A DNA stretch of 5,346 nucleotides, taken from the NCBI GenBank assembly GCA_003646585.1, contig QMLA01000086.1, positions 1-5,346 on the forward strand, written 5' to 3'. Numbering within the stretch: the stretch's first letter is position 1; each line of letters opens with the position of its first letter. Below the pieces are notes generated by a model. That model was not told where the DNA came from, made no database searches, and saw only the letters and a program-made list of their open reading frames with translations. Below, piece after piece: positions 1 to 4,475 of this stretch. Source of the stretch: Deltaproteobacteria bacterium (GTDB lineage: Bacteria; Desulfobacterota; B13-G15). Made by a program: the position numbers and the translations under genes.

Positions 1-636
1 CATCAACCCCTGCCTCTGGGCCTGCACGATTGGGGCCTCTGGGCGCGTTTCGCGGGGCAGGGGCGTTGTGCGGGCCTTCCTGGAGCCGACGAAGATGACC
101 CCGTTCCATCCTTTCAGGAACTCCTCCATCCTGAGACTCCTGTTTCCCACCGTGGGGTCAGCCAGAAAGACCTCATCGCCATCTGCGCCCTTAAGGACGA
201 CGAAGTGCTTGTAACCCCGGGTGTTGAGCAACACGATCACGGGGATCTTGACCTTTGGAAGGTCCTTGGCCTTTATCCTGTAACCGTTGGCCACAAATCC
301 CTTGGAGGATGCATATCGTTTGAGATCGAGAAGGGAGAAGCCCTTTTCGCGGATCTTTTCGCGATCCCCCATCTCGAGCATCTCCTTCACGATCTCCCGC
401 TCCGATACCTCCTGGCCATAGTAATACTTGATGATGGTGGCAAGGGAGGCAGCCCCACAGCTGAAATCGTAACGCTGGGGGACCACCTTCCTGAACCTGG
501 CCTCCCGCAGCGAGACGACCTCCTTCCTCAGGTATCCGCCAAAAGGGCCCCGGACCTCGAGGGATGCCGGATACCCTCCAAAGGGAAGGAAAGAAAAAAG
601 GATAAAGACTGCCACCGATATCCAGATCCCCCGCAT
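1..636 (-). CDS. Secreted C39-family cysteine peptidase, FapD-like (3' end beyond window)
   Basis: The open frame starts at ATG 636 and runs off the left edge after 212 codons without a stop, so only the C-terminus is missing. Residues 1-24 form a signal peptide (hydrophobic WISVAVFILFSFLPF, likely cleavage near YPA-SLEV). The C39 catalytic set is visible: Gln54, six residues before Cys60 in QRYDFSCGAASLATI, His144 in GYKHFVVLKG, and Asp160 in FLADPT. There is no ABC transporter or membrane domain up to the edge, so this is a stand-alone peptidase probably acting in the periplasm, unlike the bacteriocin exporters that fuse C39 to an ABC protein. A stand-alone C39 peptidase (FapD) is a constant part of Fap amyloid operons and is needed for secretion there; the FapD-like role here is inferred from context. 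The start overlaps the upstream stop by one base (TGATG), with GAGG seven bases before the ATG, which suggests translational coupling. The substrate is unknown; the 98-aa protein of this operon is a candidate. Confidence 0.88.
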   Translation of the reverse strand, partial: MRGIWISVAVFILFSFLPFGGYPASLEVRGPFGGYLRKEVVSLREARFRKVVPQRYDFSCGAASLATIIKYYYGQEVSEREIVKEMLEMGDREKIREKGFSLLDLKRYASSKGFVANGYRIKAKDLPKVKIPVIVLLNTRGYKHFVVLKGADGDEVFLADPTVGNRSLRMEEFLKGWNGVIFVGSRKARTTPLPRETRPEAPIVQAQRQGLM

Positions 637-1250
637 CACCTGACCTCTTGACGGAAGGAGATCCCCAGCCGGTTGCAGATGGAATTGTTGTTCCCCGAGG
701 ACTGGCTGAGGATCCCTACCCCGGAAGCCCCGATGAAGGAATCGGCGATGATATCCTCCCTTATTCTTCCCCCTTCCACCACCTGCCCCGGGGGCAGGGT
801 GGGACCTTCCCTCTCGAGCTCCCCTTCGCTGAGGAGGAGCACCCCTCCTATGGAACAGAACATGAGGTTTGACTGATCGTTGAGGTTTCCCGATGACTGA
901 TTGACCATGAAGACCCCCTGGGACCCCGAAAAGGACCCGATGATGGAATCCCGGCTCTGGGAATTCAGGATCGAAGCCCCCAAACGATCGCGTTGCTGCC
1001 GAAGGAAGGCCTCAAGTTCCACAGCCCCCCCTGTCAGGGAGAACAGCAGAAGATTTGCTTGGTTGTTGAGGGATCCGGAGGCCTGATTGAGGGTATAAAG
1101 GCCCTGGTTCTCGATGAAGGAGGAGTACACCGATGTGCTGCTGTAAGTATCCGAAAGGACGGGAAAGGAGGGCCCTTCGAGGTTCCCCGAGAGGATGTCT
1201 CCCGCTATTGCCACCAATATCACCATCGTCAGGATCGCTGCCTTAAGCAC
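636..1250 (-). CDS. Short three-repeat amyloid-like secreted protein (minor subunit candidate)
   Basis: This 204-aa protein starts with GTG at 1250, preceded by GGGAGG five bases upstream. The hydrophobic N-terminus (LKAAILTMVILVAIAG) should be a Sec signal. Three repeats follow at residues 43-72, 105-134 and 170-199, with cores GLYTLNQASGSLNNQAN, GVFMVNQSSGNLNDQSN and the decayed GVGILSQSSGNNNSICN. The period is 62-65 residues, as in the two larger subunits upstream. It lacks their beta-rich N-terminal segment (VxGTVxKxKxVxV), and its linkers are more charged (LEAFLRQQRDRL, GELEREG). Two cysteines lie in repeats 2 and 3 (C132, C192). It ends inside the start of the C39 gene. By analogy with Fap and curli operons, where a divergent minor subunit accompanies the main one, it could be a nucleator or cap (FapB- or FapE-like). 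No single family assignment is safe. A stem-loop and a possible Shine-Dalgarno-masking hairpin just upstream may lower its expression. Confidence 0.8.
   Translation of the reverse strand: MLKAAILTMVILVAIAGDILSGNLEGPSFPVLSDTYSSTSVYSSFIENQGLYTLNQASGSLNNQANLLLFSLTGGAVELEAFLRQQRDRLGASILNSQSRDSIIGSFSGSQGVFMVNQSSGNLNDQSNLMFCSIGGVLLLSEGELEREGPTLPPGQVVEGGRIREDIIADSFIGASGVGILSQSSGNNNSICNRLGISFRQEVR
654..1124 (-). repeat. Three amyloid-like repeats in the 204-aa protein
   Basis: Motifs are encoded at 1124-1035, 938-849 and 743-654, with offsets of 62 and 65 codons. The first two keep the NQ[AS]SG-N-[ND]Q-N ladder. The third has lost the NQ pairs (LSQSSGNNNSICN). Confidence 0.8.
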
Positions 1251-1267
1251 CCTTGCCTCCCTTGGGG

Positions 1268-1297
1268 AGAGGGCGGGCAGGGCTCTGCCCGCCCTCT
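1268..1297 (-). promoter_or_regulatory. Strong GC stem-loop between subunit B and the 204-aa gene
   Basis: AGAGGGCGGGCAG (1268-1280) and CTGCCCGCCCTCT (1285-1297) form a perfect 13-bp stem around a 4-base loop, starting 8 bases after the stop of the 272-aa gene. On the minus strand it is followed by CCCCAAGGG, not a U-run, so it is a poor intrinsic terminator. A processing or 3'-end stabilising element that gives more subunit mRNA than downstream mRNA is more likely. Confidence 0.65.
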
Positions 1298-1305
1298 TTG
1301 CTGGC

Positions 1306-2124
1306 TTACATCATCTCTATAACGCTGGGGACGCTCGCCGAGATGCTGATGATGTTGGACTGGTTGTTCATGTTGCCGGAAGACTGGTTGACGTTGACGA
1401 CGCCGACATTTCCGTTGATCGAGTTGGTGATGGAGTCAAGCCTGACGGTGCCCACTTCGTTGACCGTATTGCCGGTGCTGCTCTGCCCGAGATCCGCCTC
1501 CGAAAGGGCCACCAGGGCCTCGCTGGCAACGGCCAGAACTATCTGGTTTGCCTGGTTGTTCATGTTGCCAACGGACTGATTCACGTTCACGATGCCCCTG
1601 TTCTCCAAGATGGAGTTCGAGATCAGGGATTGCTTCTGCGGACCACCACCGGATTGTTCATGGGCCATCACGGAATTTCTTCTGTTTACCTGCTCCATAG
1701 ATGCTTGGGAGTTGGCGAAGCCAACCACCCCTTCTCCCTCGGACCAGGAGATGGCCGCGCTGATGAGGTTCGCCTGGTTGATGGAATTGCCCACTTCCTG
1801 GTTCACGTTGACTATGCCGGTGTTGGCGTTGATCGAGCTACTGACTGTAGCGGTCCTGTAGATCATGTCATAGGTGCCTGCGTCTTTGTGCCTCGATACA
1901 GTATTTTTGGTGGCGGACTGGTTGAGGAGGCTGCTGGCCTCAGCTCCCTGGTTGCCTTCAACGGCTATATCGACGTTGACCCTGACCCCTTTGTTGATCT
2001 TGACCTTCTCGTTGACCGTGACGCTCTTTGTCTTTTCCACCGTCCCGGTGACATCCAAATCGGCGAAGGCATACCCCACCGCCCCCAGAAGGAATATTGC
2101 TGTCAATGCCAAAATTTTCTTCAT
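1306..2124 (-). CDS. Three-repeat amyloid-like fibre subunit B, Fap-type candidate
   Basis: This 272-aa protein starts at ATG 2124 behind a very strong Shine-Dalgarno (AAGGAGGTG, 20 bp after the previous stop), which suggests high expression. A Sec signal spans residues 1-21 (MKKILALTAIFLLGAVGYAFA). A short beta-prone segment (about 22-57: VTGTVEKTKSVTV, VKINKGVRVNVDIAVEG) precedes three repeat units with motifs at about 97-125, 171-200 and 235-264: GIVNVNQEVGNSINQAN, GIVNVNQSVGNMNNQAN and GVVNVNQSSGNMNNQSN. Each is preceded by a half-unit such as ALSEADLGQSSTGN. The regular Asn/Gln spacing is what is expected of a stacked beta-solenoid or cross-beta fold. The architecture matches the 262-aa neighbour almost segment for segment, so the two are tandem paralogues. 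There are no cysteines. Three repeats separated by linkers is also the layout of Pseudomonas FapB and FapC, and a C39 peptidase and FapF-like barrel are adjacent, so a Fap-type amyloid subunit is the best reading. It is not curlin: no CsgG, CsgE or CsgF is present. Confidence 0.85.
   Translation of the reverse strand: MKKILALTAIFLLGAVGYAFADLDVTGTVEKTKSVTVNEKVKINKGVRVNVDIAVEGNQGAEASSLLNQSATKNTVSRHKDAGTYDMIYRTATVSSSINANTGIVNVNQEVGNSINQANLISAAISWSEGEGVVGFANSQASMEQVNRRNSVMAHEQSGGGPQKQSLISNSILENRGIVNVNQSVGNMNNQANQIVLAVASEALVALSEADLGQSSTGNTVNEVGTVRLDSITNSINGNVGVVNVNQSSGNMNNQSNIISISASVPSVIEMM
1333..1836 (-). repeat. Three amyloid-like repeats in subunit B
   Basis: Motifs are encoded at 1836-1750, 1614-1525 and 1422-1333, with offsets of 74 and 64 codons. 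Copies 2 and 3 are the best matches to consensus in the window (VNVNQSVGNMNNQAN and VNVNQSSGNMNNQSN). Confidence 0.85.
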
Positions 2125-2144
2125 CTCTCACACCTCCTTGTTTT

Positions 2145-2933
2145 TTACATGCCGTAAACCGAGGCAGAGATGTTGACGGCATTGAGCTGGTTGCCCAACA
2201 CCCCCGCACTCTGGTTCACCTCGACCACGCCCATGTTCTCGTTTATGGATCCGGAGATGGTGGCGGTCTTGGTGGTATCAAATTCTCTGAAGCTGTTTCC
2301 GGCTATGGCCTGGCCGAGATCGGCCTCAGCAAGGGCCACAAGCCCGCTGAGGCTTACACCGAGGGTCAACACATTGCCCTGATTGGAGATGTTTCCGACC
2401 GATTGATTGACCATCACAACCCCGGTATTCGTGTTGATGGAACCCGTAATCACGGCATCCCTGTAAAGGATCTGGATGCTGTCTATGGTGTTTCCCTTCA
2501 TCACCTGGCCTACCGATGTCTGGGCATGGGCAAAGCCATAGCCCTCAGCAGGGGGTTCGCCATTGCCATTATCAACGGCCGCAGAGAGCATGTTCGACTG
2601 ATTCGCCATGTTCCCCGTGGCTTGGTTCAGATTCACAATTCCCATGTTGTTGAGTATCGAACCGAAAACCCCACTGGTCTTCTCAGCGCAGTTCTCACAG
2701 GCGAAGTTTCCCCTCTGGCTCTGATTCAGAACTGCATGGGCCTCGGCGGCTTTCTCCCCTTCCACATCCAGGGTCACATCGACAGAGACGTTCTTCTTTA
2801 TGTTGATGATTTCCTCGACATCAACCGTCTTTTCCTTTGTCACCGTGCCGCTCACTCCCACATCTGCCAGAGCAGAAATCGCTCCGACAAATAGAAAACA
2901 CAACATAATTGCCATTACCTTCAGTCCTTTCAT
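2145..2933 (-). CDS. Three-repeat amyloid-like fibre subunit A, Fap-type candidate, with CxxC
   Basis: This 262-aa protein starts at ATG 2933 after AAAGGAGGAGGTCAGG. The Sec signal spans about residues 1-23 (hydrophobic VMAIMLCFLFVGAISALA). The N-terminal segment (VSGTVTKEKTVDV, INIKKNVSVDVTLDVEG) aligns with that of the downstream 272-aa paralogue. Repeat motifs lie at about 92-120, 164-193 and 228-259: GIVNLNQATGNMANQSN, GVVMVNQSVGNISNQGN and GVVEVNQSAGVLGNQLN, each after a half-unit such as ALAEADLGQAIAGN. Repeat offsets (72 then 64 residues) nearly equal those of the paralogue (74 then 64), pointing to whole-gene duplication. A CxxC (C79-E-N-C82) sits in the first linker and is absent from the paralogue. 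Pseudomonas Fap subunits also carry a CxxC, but at the C-terminus. The likely role is a secreted fibre subunit. Whether this or its paralogue is the major one cannot be told from sequence. Confidence 0.85.
   Translation of the reverse strand: MKGLKVMAIMLCFLFVGAISALADVGVSGTVTKEKTVDVEEIINIKKNVSVDVTLDVEGEKAAEAHAVLNQSQRGNFACENCAEKTSGVFGSILNNMGIVNLNQATGNMANQSNMLSAAVDNGNGEPPAEGYGFAHAQTSVGQVMKGNTIDSIQILYRDAVITGSINTNTGVVMVNQSVGNISNQGNVLTLGVSLSGLVALAEADLGQAIAGNSFREFDTTKTATISGSINENMGVVEVNQSAGVLGNQLNAVNISASVYGM
2157..2660 (-). repeat. Three amyloid-like repeats in subunit A
   Basis: Motifs of about 30 residues are encoded at 2660-2574, 2444-2355 and 2252-2157, each matching G[VI]VxVNQSxGNxxNQxN. Start-to-start offsets are 72 and 64 codons. 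The third copy is the weakest (GVLGNQLN instead of GNxxNQxN). Confidence 0.85.
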
Positions 2934-3003
2934 CCTGACCTCCTCCTTTCAAAAGGTTTTTGATTAAATCGCCAAATCCCACAACTCATCCCAAAGCCTT
3001 TGC

Positions 3004-3017
3004 ATCACCTCCTTTCT
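3004..3017 (-). promoter_or_regulatory. Extended Shine-Dalgarno-like sequence without a well-placed start codon
   Basis: In the 96-bp gap between the 98-aa gene and subunit A, the minus strand reads AGAAAGGAGGTGAT, a 14-base match to the complement of a typical 16S rRNA 3' tail. The only nearby ATG (3005) lies 2 bases after GGAGG, too close for normal initiation, and would open a 13-codon frame ending at 2964. Subunit A has its own separate Shine-Dalgarno near 2940-2950. Confidence 0.5.
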
Positions 3018-3029
3018 TTTTTTGAATTC

Positions 3030-3326
3030 TTACCACCCCACTATCCTCAAAACATTTACCTGAACGTTGCCGCATCCAGAAGATACATTGTCAATTCCTG
3101 TGCTCCTTTTGAGCTCGTCCCACAGAACGATCTTGCTGCTTTCTGAGATAATGGGAGTGATATTGCCTTCGCCCTGTCCCCGTATCTGTGACAATTCATC
3201 AGAAGTGAGTGGATGATTGACAGCTTCAAAAGGAATCCCTCCACCAGAAAGAGCCTTCGATGCACCACAAAATAGACAAAGACACAGACATACAATACCA
3301 CACACACTCCAGAATCTGCGATGCAT
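3030..3326 (-). CDS. 98-aa secreted protein with double-glycine-leader-like motif, first gene of amyloid operon
   Basis: I do not recognise a named family. The frame runs from ATG 3326 to TAA 3030. Residues 1-26 look like a Sec signal (HRR, then Cys-rich hydrophobic IVCLCLCLFCGASKA, cleavage after SKA likely); the Cys is preceded by Phe, so there is no good lipobox. Residues 40-51 read LTSDELSQIRGQ, close to the bacteriocin leader consensus LSxxELxxIxGG and in the same operon as a C39 peptidase. The C-terminus (residues 77-94, GIDNVSSGCGNVQVNVLR) resembles a degenerate half of the amyloid repeat (GIVNVNQSSGNMNNQSNII). There is no clear Shine-Dalgarno, and the sigma-54 promoter just upstream predicts a transcript start only about 3 bases before the ATG. 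Base composition is more AT-rich than its neighbours. It heads the operon, the place held by FapA in Pseudomonas, but no sequence likeness to FapA is claimed. Confidence 0.7.
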   Translation of the reverse strand: MHRRFWSVCGIVCLCLCLFCGASKALSGGGIPFEAVNHPLTSDELSQIRGQGEGNITPIISESSKIVLWDELKRSTGIDNVSSGCGNVQVNVLRIVGW

Positions 3327-3340
3327 GGTTCAAATTGCTC

Positions 3341-3355
3341 GCAATTAGCATGCCA
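3341..3355 (-). promoter_or_regulatory. Sigma-54 (-24/-12) promoter of the amyloid operon
   Basis: On the minus strand the sequence TGGCATGCTAATTGC matches TGGCACG-N4-TTGC at all but one or two positions. The invariant GG (3354-3353) and GC (3342-3341) are exactly 10 bases apart, as the class requires. It points into the 98-aa gene and the operon behind it, and a sigma-54 activator is encoded nearby. The predicted start of transcription is around 3329-3330. I scanned the plus strand of 3327-3506 for GG-N10-GC and found no equivalent facing the barrel gene. Confidence 0.72.
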
Positions 3356-3375
3356 TTGGGAAATTTTGCTGTGTT

Positions 3376-3390
3376 TTCACGAGAAGTGAA
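3376..3390. promoter_or_regulatory. Second dyad TTCAC-N5-GTGAA
   Basis: TTCAC-GAGAA-GTGAA has the same half-sites and spacer length as the dyad at 3460-3476, with a different spacer sequence. Its centre is 85 bp from that dyad, close to eight helical turns, so both would face the same side of DNA. It lies about 54 bp upstream of the predicted sigma-54 start. Recurrence of the same dyad is better support for a regulator site than either copy alone. Confidence 0.45.
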
Positions 3391-3409
3391 GGGAGGGAAG
3401 AGCAGAAAT

Positions 3410-3426
3410 TGTAAAGAATTTTTACA
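3410..3426. promoter_or_regulatory. Third dyad TGTAAA-N5-TTTACA
   Basis: TGTAAA-GAATT-TTTACA is a perfect 6-bp inverted repeat with a 5-bp spacer, between the two TTCAC dyads. It is close to the TyrR box (TGTAAA-N6-TTTACA), but the spacer is one base shorter and nothing else here suggests TyrR. The region is AT-rich, which raises the chance of such dyads occurring by accident. Confidence 0.35.
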
Positions 3427-3487
3427 CTTGAACTTGACAATGTGCGTTGAATCTGCAAATTTCACAAAGGGTGAAAGGTGTAAAAAT
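3418..3487. repeat. 10-bp inverted repeat with centres 60 bp apart
   Basis: ATTTTTACAC (3418-3427) and GTGTAAAAAT (3478-3487) are perfect reverse complements, with centres 60 bp apart. The left arm overlaps the TGTAAA dyad and the right arm lies just before the barrel gene's ribosome-binding site. It could be paired regulator half-sites for looping, or a long-looped hairpin in the 5' leader of the barrel mRNA. Confidence 0.4.
3460..3476. promoter_or_regulatory. Dyad operator candidate TTTCAC-N5-GTGAAA (upstream activator site)
   Basis: TTTCAC-AAAGG-GTGAAA is a perfect 6-bp inverted repeat with a 5-bp spacer. Its centre (3468) lies about 139 bp upstream of the predicted sigma-54 transcription start, a normal distance for an enhancer site. 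It also lies just before the barrel gene, so binding could affect both directions. The core TTCAC-N5-GTGAA recurs at 3376-3390. Confidence 0.5.
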
Positions 3488-3506
3488 CTTTGACAGGAGG
3501 TAAGAA

Positions 3507-4475
3507 ATGGTTAAGTTGAGGTTGATTGTTTTTGTGGTTTTGGTCCTTGCGGTGTTTAGTAATTCCCCGATGGCCCAGGAGTCCGGGGAGAAGAAGCCGG
3601 CTGAGGCCCTTTTGGCCGAGCAGGGAGGGGTCCTTTTGCCAAAGGGGGCGCTGGTCCTTGAGCCTTCCATCAAGTACAGCCATTTTTCGAGGCATCGCAT
3701 TGCCATTTCGGGCTTTTCGATCCTTGAGGCGATAGTCATAGGGCGGATAGAGGTGAGGGATGTGAAGAGGGACATCCTTCAGTTCTCCCTGACGGGTCGT
3801 TATGGCCTTACCAATCGTTTGGAACTTGAGGCCGAGGTCCCTTATTTATTCGTGCACTATCGGGATCTGAGGAGGGCCGAGGGTGATGGTGGGCCCTACA
3901 AGGTTAGCGACAACGATATCGGGGATGTGGAGGGGGGCATTTATTATCATCTGATAAGGGAGAAGGGGTGGGTGCCCGATATAGTGGTGAACCTGAGGGT
4001 AAAGGCCCCTACCGGGAAGGATCCCTATGAGGTCGAACGCGAGGGCAACAGGTTAAAAGAACTTCCCACCGGCAATGGCCACTGGGGCCTCTCGGGGGGG
4101 TTTACGATGGTCAAGGCGAGTGATCCCGCGGTCTTCTTTGCGGGCCTTAACTACCAGTGGAACATAGAGCGCGATGTGGGAAAAGGTTATGGGAAGATCG
4201 ATCCCGGCGACAGCGTCGAGTACAGCCTCGGCATGGCCTATGCCCTAAGTGAGCGATTCTCCCTCTCCACGTCCTTTCAGCAGCGCATAACCTTTGAGAC
4301 CGAACAAAACGGCAAGGAGGACCCCGAGACTTACATGAACGTTGCCTCTGTGAATTTTGGCCTGAATTATTCCCTTTCCAAGACGGCGGGTTTGAACATC
4401 AATGTGGGGATCGGTCTGACCGAAGATTCCCCGGATTTCGAGGTGACCGTAAGCGTGCCCCTGAGGGTGTTTTAG
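3507..4475 (+). CDS. Outer-membrane beta-barrel transporter, FapF-like / MetA-type family
   Basis: This 322-aa protein starts at ATG 3507 after AGGAGG six bases upstream. The Sec signal spans residues 1-23 (cleavage PMA-QES). A short helix-prone stretch follows ([17 protein letters not shown], 31-47), then alternating hydrophobic/polar beta strands to the end: [106 protein letters not shown]. The terminal Phe is the usual outer-membrane barrel insertion signal. The pattern LLxxQGGVLxPKGxLxLEPSxxYxH with [16 protein letters not shown] is typical of the barrel part of FapF and of proteins annotated as transporter or meta-pathway outer-membrane protein. Pseudomonas FapF is roughly 100 residues longer because of a periplasmic coiled-coil domain, which is missing here. 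Its position beside the amyloid genes argues for fibre export. It is transcribed divergently from the amyloid operon, and its TAG overlaps the TAA of the convergent regulator. Confidence 0.85.
   Translation: MVKLRLIVFVVLVLAVFSNSPMAQESGEKKPAEALLAEQGGVLLPKGALVLEPSIKYSHFSRHRIAISGFSILEAIVIGRIEVRDVKRDILQFSLTGRYGLTNRLELEAEVPYLFVHYRDLRRAEGDGGPYKVSDNDIGDVEGGIYYHLIREKGWVPDIVVNLRVKAPTGKDPYEVEREGNRLKELPTGNGHWGLSGGFTMVKASDPAVFFAGLNYQWNIERDVGKGYGKIDPGDSVEYSLGMAYALSERFSLSTSFQQRITFETEQNGKEDPETYMNVASVNFGLNYSLSKTAGLNINVGIGLTEDSPDFEVTVSVPLRVF

Noticed and set aside
205..651. Plus-strand open frame of 148 codons
   Set aside because: It is antisense to the C39 peptidase, whose catalytic Gln, Cys, His and Asp are all intact on the minus strand.
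1268..1297. Intrinsic terminator
   Set aside because: The stem is strong, but no run of U follows on either strand, and the next gene begins with a good Shine-Dalgarno shortly after.
1195..2157. Long plus-strand open frame of 320 codons
   Set aside because: It lies antisense to the amyloid-like genes. Its VHVxxGLVxVHD-like periodicity is the mirror of the VNVNQSxGNxxNQ repeats, it has no signal or recognisable domain, and the minus-strand genes have proper ribosome-binding sites and signal peptides.
2097..2894. Plus-strand open frame of 265 codons
   Set aside because: It is the antisense shadow of the 262-aa subunit with the same mirrored repeat composition and no convincing initiation site.
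636..2933. Curli (Csg) system
   Set aside because: The repeats are NQ-rich like curlin, but the partners seen are a C39 peptidase and a FapF-like barrel; no CsgG, CsgE or CsgF is present, and the repeat period (62-74 residues with linkers) is Fap-like, not the roughly 22-residue curlin period.
3056..3307. Alternative minus-strand frame overlapping the 98-aa gene
   Set aside because: It is an out-of-frame shadow with a hydrophobic start but no conserved features and no ribosome-binding site; the 98-aa frame has a signal peptide followed by recognisable motifs.
3434..3439. TTGACA as a sigma-70 -35 box for the barrel gene
   Set aside because: No acceptable -10 hexamer occurs 16-18 bases downstream; the best placed sequence is AAATTT.
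3594..3629. [10 protein letters not shown] in the barrel protein as a second C39 cleavage site
   Set aside because: Only the GG and one Leu match the leader consensus; the stretch is better explained as the conserved plug-like helix before the first strand of this family.
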